The notes beneath the pieces were generated by a model, which was given only the letters and a program-made list of their open reading frames with translations, ran no database searches and was not told where the DNA came from. Position numbers and translations under genes: made by a program. Positions 24,763 through 34,016 of a DNA stretch of 64,000 nt are shown piece by piece. Position 1 is the first letter of the stretch, and every line of letters begins with the position of its first letter. The stretch is from assembly GCF_038958875.1 (NCBI RefSeq), contig NZ_CP152407.1:379501-443500 (forward strand), given 5' to 3'. Source of the DNA: Acidovorax sp. FHTAMBA. Lineage in GTDB: Bacteria; Pseudomonadota; Gammaproteobacteria; Burkholderiales; Burkholderiaceae_C.

Positions 24763-26757
24763 ATGGCCGCATCCCTCGCGAACAACCGGTCCGTCGCGCG
24801 CCAGGTCACGCTCACGGCCATCACACTGGTTGCCGTGGTGCTGGTGCTGGTGGGGCTGGCGATTGCCGTGCTGACCGAGCGCAGCACCCGGGCGCAGGTG
24901 GTGTCCAGCGTGGGCAACACGGCGCAAAGCGTGGCCCAGTCGCTGGACGCAGCAGACAACACCAACCGTGAACTGGTGCAGCTCACCATGAGGGGCTTTC
25001 AGCGCTATTTCGAGGCCAACATGCACCTCGACGAGGCCACGGGCGAGCTGCGCAGCTACGGGGCGCTGGTCAACGAGGACTACGGCTCGGTCGACAAATT
25101 TGCCAGCGAAACCGGTGGCATCGCCACGGTGTTCGCCAAGAAGGGCGACGACTTCATCCGCATCACCACTTCGGTCAAGAACGACAAGGGCGAGCGCCAG
25201 CAGGGCACCCCGCTGGGGCGCACCGACCCGGCCTACGCCAATGTCTCCAAGGGCGAGCCTTACACCGGCGTCACGGTGGTGGGTGGCAAGCCCTATATGG
25301 GGCACTACCTGCCGGCCAAGGACGCCTCGGGCAAGGTGGTGGGGCTTCTCTTTATCGGCAACGACATCAGCGTGTTCCACGCCATGCTGCAAAAGCAGGT
25401 GACGCAGACGAAATTCTTCGAGCATGGCGGCACCTACGTGATCAACCCCGGCACTTCGCTGGACCAGGCAGCATTCGTGTACCACCCCACGGCGAGCGGC
25501 AAGCGCGTGCTGGAAGCGTACCCCCAGGCACGCCCGTTTTTTGAAGCCCTGGCCGCATCGCCCGACGGCTTCGTGCGCGAAGCCGCCCCGGTTTTGGGCT
25601 CCGACGCACAGGACCCCTGGGCCCTGATGCGCAAGACCAGCGGCGGCTGGTGGGTGGTGGCCGAGGTGCCCGACGGCGAGGCCATGGCCAGCCAGCAGCG
25701 CGTGACGATGGCGGTGTGGGCCCTGATGGCGGTGGCGGTGGCGTTGCTGGCCATCGGCCTGTTCCTCATGCTGCGCCGCAGTGTCAGCCGCCCCCTGCAG
25801 GACCTGACCCAGGCCATCACCCTGGTGGCGCAGGGCGACCTGACTGAAACCTTCCGCACCACGCGGCGCGACGAGATCGGCGCGCTGGTGCAGGAGGTCG
25901 AAGGCATGCGCCAGCGCTACACGCAGATGCTGCAGCAGGTGCGCACGGCGGTGGACAGCATCACCACCGCCAGCGCCGAGATTGCCAGCGGCAACCAGGA
26001 TCTGTCAGCGCGCACCGAGGCCACGGCCAGCAGCCTGGCGCAGACGGCGCAGAGCATGGACCAGCTCACCGCCACGGTGCGCCAGTCGGCCGACGCCGCA
26101 CGACAGGCCAACCAGCTGGCCAGCACTGCCGCCGAGGTGGCCGCACGCGGCGGCAAGGTGGTGGGCGAGGTGGTGACCACCATGGGCGATATCAACCAGA
26201 GCTCGCGCAAGATCGCCGACATCATCGGCGTGATCGACTCGATAGCGTTCCAGACCAACATCCTGGCGCTCAATGCGGCCGTGGAGGCCGCCCGCGCGGG
26301 TGAACAGGGCCGGGGCTTTGCGGTGGTGGCCAGCGAGGTGCGTTCGCTGGCCGGGCGCAGCGCCGAGGCCGCGCGCGAGATCAAGGCGCTGATCGGCGCG
26401 TCGGTGGAGCGGGTGGAGTCGGGCGCGCGCCTGGTCCAGAACGCGGGCAGCACCATGGACGAGATCGTGGGGTCCGTCAAACGGGTGGGCGACATCATTG
26501 GCGAGATCACTGCGGCCTCGGGCGAGCAGTCCGACGGCATCGGCCAGGTCAACACCGCCGTCAACCAGCTCGATCAGATGACGCAGCAGAACGCCGCGCT
26601 GGTGGAGGAATCCGCCGCCGCCGCACAAAGCCTGCGCGAGCAGGCCACGCGCCTGGCCGGGGCGGTGCAGGTGTTCAAGCTGTCGCAGGCGGACGATGGC
26701 GAAGCGCTGCACACCTTGCCAGCGCCGGCTCCCATGCGCTCGATCACGTCGGGTTAG
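24763..26757 (+). CDS. methyl-accepting chemotaxis protein with periplasmic Cache domain
   Basis: A 664-residue chemoreceptor. The first membrane segment is at about 15-40. A periplasmic Cache-type sensor (about 45-310) includes YTGVTVVGGKPYMGHYLPAKD. A second segment is near 315-337, then HAMP (about 338-390), and a cytoplasmic coiled coil with the invariant tip IAFQTNILALNAAVEAARAGEQGRGF. No C-terminal CheR-tethering pentapeptide is seen. The ATG at 24763 follows CAGGAG. The Cache fold often binds small organic acids; the ligand here is unknown. No other chemotaxis gene is nearby. Confidence 0.93.
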   Translation: MAASLANNRSVARQVTLTAITLVAVVLVLVGLAIAVLTERSTRAQVVSSVGNTAQSVAQSLDAADNTNRELVQLTMRGFQRYFEANMHLDEATGELRSYGALVNEDYGSVDKFASETGGIATVFAKKGDDFIRITTSVKNDKGERQQGTPLGRTDPAYANVSKGEPYTGVTVVGGKPYMGHYLPAKDASGKVVGLLFIGNDISVFHAMLQKQVTQTKFFEHGGTYVINPGTSLDQAAFVYHPTASGKRVLEAYPQARPFFEALAASPDGFVREAAPVLGSDAQDPWALMRKTSGGWWVVAEVPDGEAMASQQRVTMAVWALMAVAVALLAIGLFLMLRRSVSRPLQDLTQAITLVAQGDLTETFRTTRRDEIGALVQEVEGMRQRYTQMLQQVRTAVDSITTASAEIASGNQDLSARTEATASSLAQTAQSMDQLTATVRQSADAARQANQLASTAAEVAARGGKVVGEVVTTMGDINQSSRKIADIIGVIDSIAFQTNILALNAAVEAARAGEQGRGFAVVASEVRSLAGRSAEAAREIKALIGASVERVESGARLVQNAGSTMDEIVGSVKRVGDIIGEITAASGEQSDGIGQVNTAVNQLDQMTQQNAALVEESAAAAQSLREQATRLAGAVQVFKLSQADDGEALHTLPAPAPMRSITSG

Positions 26758-26820
26758 GCGCTGCCCGAGCGGCGCCAAGGCGCAGCAAAAGACGCGTGGC
26801 GCGGGCTGGGCGTCGCAGGA

Positions 26821-27243
26821 TCAGCGGGGCGCCAGGATCGCCATCGTGAGGCGCGACACGCAGGTCAGCTCGCCCGCATCGTTGGCCATCTCGATCTGCC
26901 ACACCTGCGTGGTGCGGCCAATGTGCACGGGCCGTGCGGTGCCCGTGACCCAGCCGCTGGTGGCCGAGCGCAGGTGGTTGGCGTTGATGTCCAGACCCAC
27001 CGCATGGTGGCCTTCGGGGCTGGCGTAGTAGGCGCCGATGGAGCCCAGCGACTCGGCCAGGACCACGCTCACCCCGCCATGTAGCAGACCAAAAGGCTGC
27101 ACCGTCCGGTGGTCCACCGGAACACGGCCCCGCACAAAGTCATCGCCCAGCTCGGTGATCTCGATGCCCAGGTGCTCGGCAGCGGTGTTGTGGTTGGCGG
27201 CGTTGATGATGGCCAGGGTGGCGGGTTTTTTCCAGATGGGCAT
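26821..27243 (-). CDS. PaaI-family hotdog-fold thioesterase
   Basis: A 140-residue single hotdog domain. It has HLGIEITELGDDFVRGRVPVD, the catalytic-helix motif QPFGLLHGGVSVVLAES-x-GS, and LDINANHLRSATSGWVTGTA, typical of the YbdB/EntH-PaaI group of acyl-CoA thioesterases. Likely substrate is an aryl- or acyl-CoA. The ATG at 27243 gives the standard length; the frame is open further upstream without homology-like sequence. Convergent with the chemoreceptor. Confidence 0.88.
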   Translation of the reverse strand: MPIWKKPATLAIINAANHNTAAEHLGIEITELGDDFVRGRVPVDHRTVQPFGLLHGGVSVVLAESLGSIGAYYASPEGHHAVGLDINANHLRSATSGWVTGTARPVHIGRTTQVWQIEMANDAGELTCVSRLTMAILAPR

Positions 27244-27435
27244 GGCGGGAGGGTTGCGTGGGGCCAGAGTCTTGCAAAGGAGGTTATTGTGCCCAAGCAT
27301 TGGGCGCGCGTGGGTGGGCCAGGAATGGAGGCAGCGCACCGGTGCATACAATTTGCTCAACCTTGATGACCCGGCTTGGGCCATGATTTCGGCGCCCGTG
27401 TGGGCCTGTGGCGGTCAACCAGCGAAAGGCGGTCA

Positions 27436-30342
27436 ATGGATCGGATGGCGAAAGATAGGGACGGCACAGGGCCTGATCTGGCGGCTTGCGCACTGCAGGT
27501 GCTGGCGGCCACCACCGTGCCTGCAGCTGCCAGTGCAATACTGAGCAGCCTTGCCGAGTGTGGACTGCACGCCGATGCGGTGCTCTGGCAGACGGGGGAT
27601 CATGTGGCATGCGAGCCCACCACGGCGGAGTTGCCATTGCCGCTCCCGTCCACGCTGGCCGCGCTGCTCCAGGCGCAAGGAGTGTCTTGCCACGTTTTGC
27701 ACTCTGACGCCGATGGCCCGCAGGCCGTGCTGGTGGCGGCGCCAGACTCGCTCAGCCAGATCAGCCCAGCGGCGGCAGGTGTATTGCGCCTGGGCACACA
27801 GCGGCTGGCAGAGCTGCTGACGCTGCAAAACCTGCAGGCCTCGGTGCAGCACCTGGAGCAGTCGCGCCAGTTGCAGCAGGCGCTGTTTGCCATGGCCGAC
27901 CTCGCCTCTTCCGATCAGGACATGGACAGCATGCTGCGCGGCCTGCACGACATCATCGGCAGGCTGATGTATGCCCGCAACTTCTTCATTGCGCTGTATG
28001 AGCCGCAGCGTGACAGCCTGCGTTTCATTTACTTTGCGGACGAGGTCGACGAGGGCATGTACGACCCCGAGCAGGAGATTCCCGCCTCCGAGCTCAAGGA
28101 AAGCTTCACGTTGGCCATCATCCGGCAGGCGCGCTCCGTGCGTGGCCCGGCATGGGAGGTGGCGCGCCAGCTCGGCATCGTGCGGGGCCCGGTGATGGGC
28201 ACACCCTCGGTGGACTTCATGGGCGTGCCCATGCGCCGGGGCGCCGAGGTGCTGGGCGCCATTGCGGTGCAAAGCTACCGCGAAGGGCTGGGCTACACCG
28301 AATCGGACAGCGCGGTGCTGGGCTTTGTGGCCGAGCACGTGCTGACTGCGCTGGAGCGCAAGCACGGGCGCCAGGCGCTCGAGCGGCGTGTGCAGGAGCG
28401 CACACGCGAGCTGGCGCAGGCCAACGAGCAACTGCAGGCGCAGGTGGCCGAGCGCGAGCGCGCCGCCCACCTGCAGGCCACGCTGTACCGCATTGCCGCG
28501 CTGGCCAACGGGCAGGAAAGCGATGACCAGTTCTACCGCAGCCTGCACGCGGCCGTGGGCGAGCTGATCAACGCCGAGAACTTCTATATCGCCCTGGTGT
28601 CCGAGGACGGCAGCACCCTGCACTTTCCCTACTGCGTGGACGTGGCGGGCGAGGGCGGGAAGACCCGCCCTATGGCACGCGGGCTGAGTGAATACGTCAT
28701 GCGCCAGGGGCAAACCCAGCTGGTGGACACGGGCCGGCTGGAGCAGCTGCGTGCCAGCGGTGAGGTGGCGATCCAGTCGCAAACAGGTACAACGGCCACG
28801 GTGTGCTGGCTGGGCGCGCCCCTGCTGGGTGCCCAGGGCGTGATGGGCGTGGTCACGGTGCAAAGCTACCGCCCCGACCTGATGTTTGGGGAGCAGGATG
28901 CCGCGTTGCTGACCTTTGTGTCGCACCAGATCGCCACCAGCGTGCAGCGCCGCCAGCAGGCGGAGGCCCTGCACGCGCTCAACAGCGAACTGGAGCAGCG
29001 GGTGCAGCAGCGCACCCAGGAGCTGCGCCAGGAAATCGCCATGCGCGAGCAGGTCGAAGCGCGTCTGCAGCACGAGGTGATGCACGACCCCCTCACCGGC
29101 CTGCCCAACCGGGTGTATCTGCGCGACCGCCTGGAGCGGGCGCTGGCCACCCACCGGCGCGATCCGCAGCGCGGCTTTGCGCTGCTGTACCTGGACGTGG
29201 ACCGATTCAAGCTGTTCAACGACAGCCTGGGCCACCAGGCTGGCGACATCGTGTTGCGCGAGGTGGCGCGCCGCCTGCTGCAGTGCGTGCGCACCCCCGA
29301 CGTGGCCGCCCGCCTGTCGGGCGACGAGTTCGCCATTCTTCTGGAGGATGGCCCGCAGCCGGCCACGGCCTGCAAGATCGCGCAGCGCATCCAGACCTGC
29401 ATGCAGGAGATGGTGCAGGTGGGCGATCGTGCCCTGCGCCTGTCGGTCAGCATCGGCATCGCAGTGGGCCGCACGCACCACAAGACCATCGACGAGCTGC
29501 TGCACGACGCCGATGTGGCGCTGTACCGCGCCAAGGAGGGCGGGCGCCAGCGGTTTGTGCTGTTTGATGACCGCGAGCAGCGCGCTGCGATGGACGTGCT
29601 GCAGGTGGAGCAGGAGCTGCGCGATGCGCTACAGACCGCGCAGATCGTGCCGCATTTCCAGCCCATCGTGCGCCTGGCAGATGGTCAGGTGGTGGGCTAT
29701 GAGACGCTGGTGCGGTGGCAACATCCGGTGCGGGGCTTGCTGGCCCCGGGCGACTTCCTGCCGATTGCCGAGCAGACCGGGCTCATCGAATCGGTGGACT
29801 GGCATCTGTACGGCCTGGCCTGCGAGGCCGGTGCACCCCTGGTGCACGAAGGGGGGTTCCTGACCCTGAACGTATCGGCGCGCCACTTTGCCAATGGCGA
29901 CTTCGACCGGTCGCTCCTGGCGCTGTTGCGGCGCACGGGTTTTGATCCGGCCAGGCTGCACATCGAGGTGACCGAAAGCACGCTGCTGGGCGACCCCGCT
30001 GCCGTGGCTGCGATCCTGCAGCGCCTCAAGGACGCAGGTGTGGGCACGGCGCTGGATGACTTTGGCACCGGCTATTCATCACTGGGCCATGTGCACCGGT
30101 TCCCGCTGTCCATGATCAAGATCGACCGCTCTTTTACCGGCGAGCTGGACAAGGCCCAGCCGTCGCGCAGCGTGGCCATCATTGATGCGGTGCTCAGCCT
30201 GGGGCGGGCGCTCAACCTGGACGTTGTCGCCGAAGGCGTGGAGACCGATGCCCAGCGCCAGGTGCTCCTGGCCATGGGCTGCGTGTACGGCCAGGGGTAC
30301 CACTTCGGCCGCCCCGCGCCGGCGGCGCACTGGGTCAGTTGA
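27436..30342 (+). CDS. GAF-GAF-GGDEF-EAL cyclic-di-GMP protein
   Basis: A soluble 968-residue signalling protein. Two GAF sensor domains occupy about 130-310 and 345-510, each followed by a coiled coil (ALERRVQERTRELAQANEQL, then a similar one). A GGDEF domain follows with SGDEF and an intact I-site RTPD five residues before it. The EAL domain has ETLVRW in place of EAL, but keeps NVSARHF, HIEVTES, DDFGTGYSSL, KIDRSF and AEGVE, so phosphodiesterase activity is plausible. AAAGGCGG precedes the ATG at 27436. A dual-function or GTP-activated phosphodiesterase is my inference. Confidence 0.92.
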   Translation: MDRMAKDRDGTGPDLAACALQVLAATTVPAAASAILSSLAECGLHADAVLWQTGDHVACEPTTAELPLPLPSTLAALLQAQGVSCHVLHSDADGPQAVLVAAPDSLSQISPAAAGVLRLGTQRLAELLTLQNLQASVQHLEQSRQLQQALFAMADLASSDQDMDSMLRGLHDIIGRLMYARNFFIALYEPQRDSLRFIYFADEVDEGMYDPEQEIPASELKESFTLAIIRQARSVRGPAWEVARQLGIVRGPVMGTPSVDFMGVPMRRGAEVLGAIAVQSYREGLGYTESDSAVLGFVAEHVLTALERKHGRQALERRVQERTRELAQANEQLQAQVAERERAAHLQATLYRIAALANGQESDDQFYRSLHAAVGELINAENFYIALVSEDGSTLHFPYCVDVAGEGGKTRPMARGLSEYVMRQGQTQLVDTGRLEQLRASGEVAIQSQTGTTATVCWLGAPLLGAQGVMGVVTVQSYRPDLMFGEQDAALLTFVSHQIATSVQRRQQAEALHALNSELEQRVQQRTQELRQEIAMREQVEARLQHEVMHDPLTGLPNRVYLRDRLERALATHRRDPQRGFALLYLDVDRFKLFNDSLGHQAGDIVLREVARRLLQCVRTPDVAARLSGDEFAILLEDGPQPATACKIAQRIQTCMQEMVQVGDRALRLSVSIGIAVGRTHHKTIDELLHDADVALYRAKEGGRQRFVLFDDREQRAAMDVLQVEQELRDALQTAQIVPHFQPIVRLADGQVVGYETLVRWQHPVRGLLAPGDFLPIAEQTGLIESVDWHLYGLACEAGAPLVHEGGFLTLNVSARHFANGDFDRSLLALLRRTGFDPARLHIEVTESTLLGDPAAVAAILQRLKDAGVGTALDDFGTGYSSLGHVHRFPLSMIKIDRSFTGELDKAQPSRSVAIIDAVLSLGRALNLDVVAEGVETDAQRQVLLAMGCVYGQGYHFGRPAPAAHWVS

Positions 30343-30391
30343 AAGGACTGACCCGCACACACGCCGCACCGCGTGAAGGGCGGACGCCTCG

Positions 30392-31909
30392 TCACAGGCG
30401 CATGCTGCCCGTTTCCACATAGCGCTGGTGCCACGACAGCGCCTCGTTCAGCAGGTGCGGCGTGTGCTGGCCCACCGCGCCGCGTTTTGCGCGGGCCACG
30501 TAGTCGTGCAGCGCGGGCCGGAAGTCCGGGTGCGCGCAGCGTTCGATGATGATCTCGGCGCGCTGCGAGGGCGAATGGCCGCGCAGGTCGGCCAGGCCTT
30601 GCTCGGTGACGAGGATCTGCACATCGTGCTCGGTGTGGTCCACATGCGAGGCCATGGGAACGATGCACGAAATGGCGCCGTTCTTGGCCAGCGACGGCGT
30701 CATGAAGATCGACAGGTAGGCATTGCGCGCAAAGTCGCCCGATCCACCAATGCCGTTCATGATGGCCGAGCCCATGATGTGCGTGGAATTCACGTTGCCG
30801 TAGATGTCGGCCTCGATCATCCCGTTCATCGCGATCAGGCCCATGCGCCGGATCAGCTCGGGGTGGTTGCTGATCTCCTGCGGGCGCAGCACGATGCGCT
30901 CTTTGTAGAAGTCGATGCGCTCGTTGAAGTCCTGCATCGCCGCGGGGCTCAGCGACAGGGCGGTGGCCGAGGCGCTGGCCAGCGTGCCCGAGCGCAGCAT
31001 GTCCAGCATGCCGTCCTGCAGCACCTCGGTGTAGGCCGTGAGATTCTCGAACGGCCCGTTGTTCAGCCCTGCCAGCACCGCATTGGCGATGTTGCCCACG
31101 CCCGACTGCAGCGGTAGCAGGTCTTTGGGCAGGCGGCCCTTCTTTACCTCGTGCTGCAGGAACTCGATGATGTGGCCCGCGATGCGGTTGGAGGTGTCGT
31201 CGGGCGCGGCGTACACACTGTTGCGGTCGGGCTGGTTGGTCATCACCACGGCCATCACCTTGCTCGGGTCGCAGTGCAGGTAGGGCTCGCCAATGCGCTG
31301 GTTGGGCTCCGTCATCGGGATGGGCTTGCGGTGGGGGGGCACGTCGGTGCCGTAATAGATGTCGTGCATGCCCTCCAGGCCCGGGTTGTGCCACGCGTTC
31401 ACTTCCAGGATCACCTTGTCGGCCTGGTCCAGCCAGGTCTTGTTGTTGCCCACCGAGGACGAGGGGATCAGCCGCCCGTCGGGCAGCACGCCCGCCACCT
31501 CGACCACGGCCACGTCGAGCTTGCCCAGAAAACCGAACCACACAAACTGCGCCACATGCGACAGGTGAATGTCCACATACTGCATGTGCCCCGCATTGAT
31601 CTGGCGGCGCACCGTGGGGTCGGACTGGTAGGGCAGGCGCATTTCGATGCCGTCCACCTGCGCCAAGGCGCCATCCAGCTCGGGCGCGGTGCTGGCGCCT
31701 GTCCACAGCCCGATCTTGAAGCCCTTGCCCTGGGCGTTGAGGCTCTCGATGCGGCGGGCCAGCGCCCCGGGGACGGCCTTGGGGTAGCCCGCGCCGGTGA
31801 AGCCGCTCATGCCGACATGGGCTCCGGCAGGGATCAGCGCCGCGGCCTCGTCGGCGGACATGGTGCGGGAAAGAAAGTCTGGGTACAGCACCCGATCGGC
31901 GAAAGACAT
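30392..31909 (-). CDS. acetyl-CoA hydrolase/transferase family (succinate CoA-transferase-like)
   Basis: A 505-residue CoA-transferase of the acetyl-CoA hydrolase family, like AarC or ScpC, which moves CoA between succinyl-, acetyl- or propionyl-CoA and free acids. Family motifs include VGMSGFTGAGYPKAVP near the start, SSSVGNNKTWLDQADKVILEVN, LQSGVGNIANAVL and GIGGSGDFARNAYLS. I start at the ATG at 31909, whose SFADRVLY opening fits relatives; a second ATG at 31951 would add 14 residues. It stands alone, convergent with the GGDEF-EAL gene. Confidence 0.88.
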   Translation of the reverse strand: MSFADRVLYPDFLSRTMSADEAAALIPAGAHVGMSGFTGAGYPKAVPGALARRIESLNAQGKGFKIGLWTGASTAPELDGALAQVDGIEMRLPYQSDPTVRRQINAGHMQYVDIHLSHVAQFVWFGFLGKLDVAVVEVAGVLPDGRLIPSSSVGNNKTWLDQADKVILEVNAWHNPGLEGMHDIYYGTDVPPHRKPIPMTEPNQRIGEPYLHCDPSKVMAVVMTNQPDRNSVYAAPDDTSNRIAGHIIEFLQHEVKKGRLPKDLLPLQSGVGNIANAVLAGLNNGPFENLTAYTEVLQDGMLDMLRSGTLASASATALSLSPAAMQDFNERIDFYKERIVLRPQEISNHPELIRRMGLIAMNGMIEADIYGNVNSTHIMGSAIMNGIGGSGDFARNAYLSIFMTPSLAKNGAISCIVPMASHVDHTEHDVQILVTEQGLADLRGHSPSQRAEIIIERCAHPDFRPALHDYVARAKRGAVGQHTPHLLNEALSWHQRYVETGSMRL

Positions 31910-32095
31910 AGGCGCGCGCGCTCCGTGGGGTTCGTTCAGCAAAGCCTCCATCGTAACAAGCCGCCCTGGCCCACTACGGGTTTACCCTGAAATCATGCGG
32001 TGCCCGGCTCTGCCTGAGAAGCGCGGCCCCGGTGCGTGGCCACCCCACGCAGGGCGCCGATGACCCCTGGCCGCTGCGGGTTAGCATCGGCGCCC

Positions 32096-32854
32096 ATGAC
32101 CTCTGCCCCGTCCTGTCCCTCATGCCGCCAGCCCATGCAGATCCACCGGTTCACCAGCAACCAGGGCGAACCGCTGGAGCTGGACATCTGCTTTGCCTGC
32201 CAAGGCCTGTGGTTTGACCGGCACGAGAACCTCAAGCTCTCACCCGCATCGGTGGTGGAGCTGTTCCGCGTGCTGCACGAACACCGCACCGACCAGCACC
32301 AGCCACTGGCCGACCCCATGGCCTGCCCGCGCTGCAACACCACGCTGGCCAAGGGCTTTGACGTGGTGCGCAGCGGGCGCTACATGATCTACCGGTGCGG
32401 GCGCCAGCACGGGCGTTTCAGCGCCTTCTCGTCCTTCATGGTCGAAAAAGGCTTTGTGCGCCACATGACGCGCCCCGAGATCGACGACCTGGCCCAGCGC
32501 GTGGGCGCCATCTACTGCACCAGCTGCGGCGCACCGGTGGACATCCGCAAGGACCACGCCTGCCCCTACTGCCGCGCCGCGTTTTCGCTTATCGACCCGC
32601 AGGCCGTCATGCGCGCAATGGAGGGCTACGCGCAGGCCAGCGCCCGGGTGCCTGCGGGCACGCCGTCGTCCCCGCCGGTCGACATTGGCGATGCCCTGGT
32701 GGCCCTGGAGCGCGACCGCACGCGGGCAGAGCGCGAGCGGCATAAAAATGCGTTCGGCCACACTGCCAGCGCTGCGGATGCCGGGTTCACGGGCGACCTG
32801 CTGGCGGCGGGGGTGGAGATGGTCTGGGCGTTGATCAAAACCAGAAGCCACTGA
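32096..32854 (+). CDS. zinc-ribbon (zf-TFIIB-like) protein
   Basis: A 252-residue cytoplasmic protein with three CxxC pairs of zinc-ribbon type. They are CPSC with a matching CFAC near residues 6-35, CPRC with a later cysteine near 80-100, and CTSC/CPYC near 142-162. Between ribbons 2 and 3 there is a conserved-looking block (GRFSAFSSFMVEKGFVRHMTRPEIDDL). The C-terminal third is charged and variable. Relatives are uncharacterised; zinc binding is a safe inference, function is not. Confidence 0.75.
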   Translation: MTSAPSCPSCRQPMQIHRFTSNQGEPLELDICFACQGLWFDRHENLKLSPASVVELFRVLHEHRTDQHQPLADPMACPRCNTTLAKGFDVVRSGRYMIYRCGRQHGRFSAFSSFMVEKGFVRHMTRPEIDDLAQRVGAIYCTSCGAPVDIRKDHACPYCRAAFSLIDPQAVMRAMEGYAQASARVPAGTPSSPPVDIGDALVALERDRTRAERERHKNAFGHTASAADAGFTGDLLAAGVEMVWALIKTRSH

Positions 32855-33046
32855 GAGGCTAGCGTCTCAGCCTCCGGGGTCGCTCGCGCTGCAGTAGATC
32901 GCCGCGCGGGCCGCGCCATACATGATTGCCGGGCGCGGAAATTGCCCACGCGCGGGGCGATGGCGTCCACAATGGGGCAGGCCTGTGCCCAGGGCCACCC
33001 GCATCCCACCCACCGTGGCGCCTTCTCGCCACCCGAGGAGAGCCCC

Positions 33047-33976
33047 ATGCCTCAGCCGCCGCCCCCGAGCCGACGCCGCCCCGCCCACCCGCAGCGCGCA
33101 CGGGCCACCCCCGCGCAACACGGTGACTGCGGCACCGACCAACCCTGCCTGCTGGAGCGCGCCCAGCTCCACGCGGTACCCAGCACCCTGCTCATCCCCC
33201 TGGCCGCCCGCGCGCATGGCGGGCGGTACTTTGCCTGGCTGGCTTGCCAGGACGCGGTGGCCACCCGCCTGCTGGCCGGGCTGGGGGCCAACGTCAATGC
33301 GTACCTGGACGACCTGCCCACCGTGCTCAACGTGCTGTGGCGCACGCGCGCCATCAAGGAGGCCGGGCGTGCCTTCTTTGCAGAGCACCCGCAGGCACTG
33401 GGCGTCAACCTGGGCTGTGGGCTGACGCACTATTTTCAGTGGCTCGACACGGGCGCCAACCGTTGGCTCGATGCCGACCTGCCCGAGGTGATGGCGCTGC
33501 GCGAGCAGCTGCTGCCACTGCACTGCCCGCGTGCGCAGCAGGCGCGCGTGGATCTGGCGCAGCCCGGCTGGTGGAAGCGGCTGGGGCTGCCCGGCAAAGC
33601 CGGCACGCACCCGGTGCTGCTGGTGTGCGAGGGCGTATTGATGTACCTGCAGCCCGGGCAGGTGCAGGCCGTGCTGGCAGAGTTTGCGCAGTGCGCGCCG
33701 CCGGGCTCGCGCATGGTGCTGGACGTGCTCACCCGCCAGGCCGTGGGGCATGCAGCCACCCACCCCAGCGTGGGGCGCACGGGCGCAGAATTCTGCTGGG
33801 GCGTGGGCCGCATGGCCGAGCTGGAACAGGTGCACCCGCGCCTGACGCTGCTGCGCGAGCAGAGCGTGGCGGAGTGCTACGGCTGGACAGGCATTGCGCT
33901 GGACATGCTGTGGCGCCCCTGGCTGGGCGCGCCGCTTTATGGCATGGCCACACTCGGGGTGGACGCCGACCGCTGA
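33047..33976 (+). CDS. class I SAM-dependent methyltransferase, leucine-carboxyl-methyltransferase (PPM1/TcmP) type
   Basis: A 309-residue methyltransferase of the LCM family. After a proline/arginine-rich head of ~30 residues it has a helical cap, then VNLGCGLTHYFQWLD (SAM-binding glycine loop), WLDADLPEVMALRE, and VLLVCEGVLMYLQPGQVQAVL, the typical LCM 'EGvlmYl' stretch. The target is unknown; bacterial members methylate polyketides or unknown acids. Start chosen at 33047, 5 bp after GAGGAG. The 192-bp gap before it has no recognisable feature. Confidence 0.85.
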   Translation: MPQPPPPSRRRPAHPQRARATPAQHGDCGTDQPCLLERAQLHAVPSTLLIPLAARAHGGRYFAWLACQDAVATRLLAGLGANVNAYLDDLPTVLNVLWRTRAIKEAGRAFFAEHPQALGVNLGCGLTHYFQWLDTGANRWLDADLPEVMALREQLLPLHCPRAQQARVDLAQPGWWKRLGLPGKAGTHPVLLVCEGVLMYLQPGQVQAVLAEFAQCAPPGSRMVLDVLTRQAVGHAATHPSVGRTGAEFCWGVGRMAELEQVHPRLTLLREQSVAECYGWTGIALDMLWRPWLGAPLYGMATLGVDADR

Positions 33977-34016
33977 AACCGCGGAAATCCTCCGGCGACC
34001 ACGGCCCCTGTGGTCG

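Noticed and set aside
27433..29505. 690-codon minus-strand frame opposite the GGDEF-EAL gene
   Set aside because: Antisense shadow with His/Gln-rich composition and no known motif.
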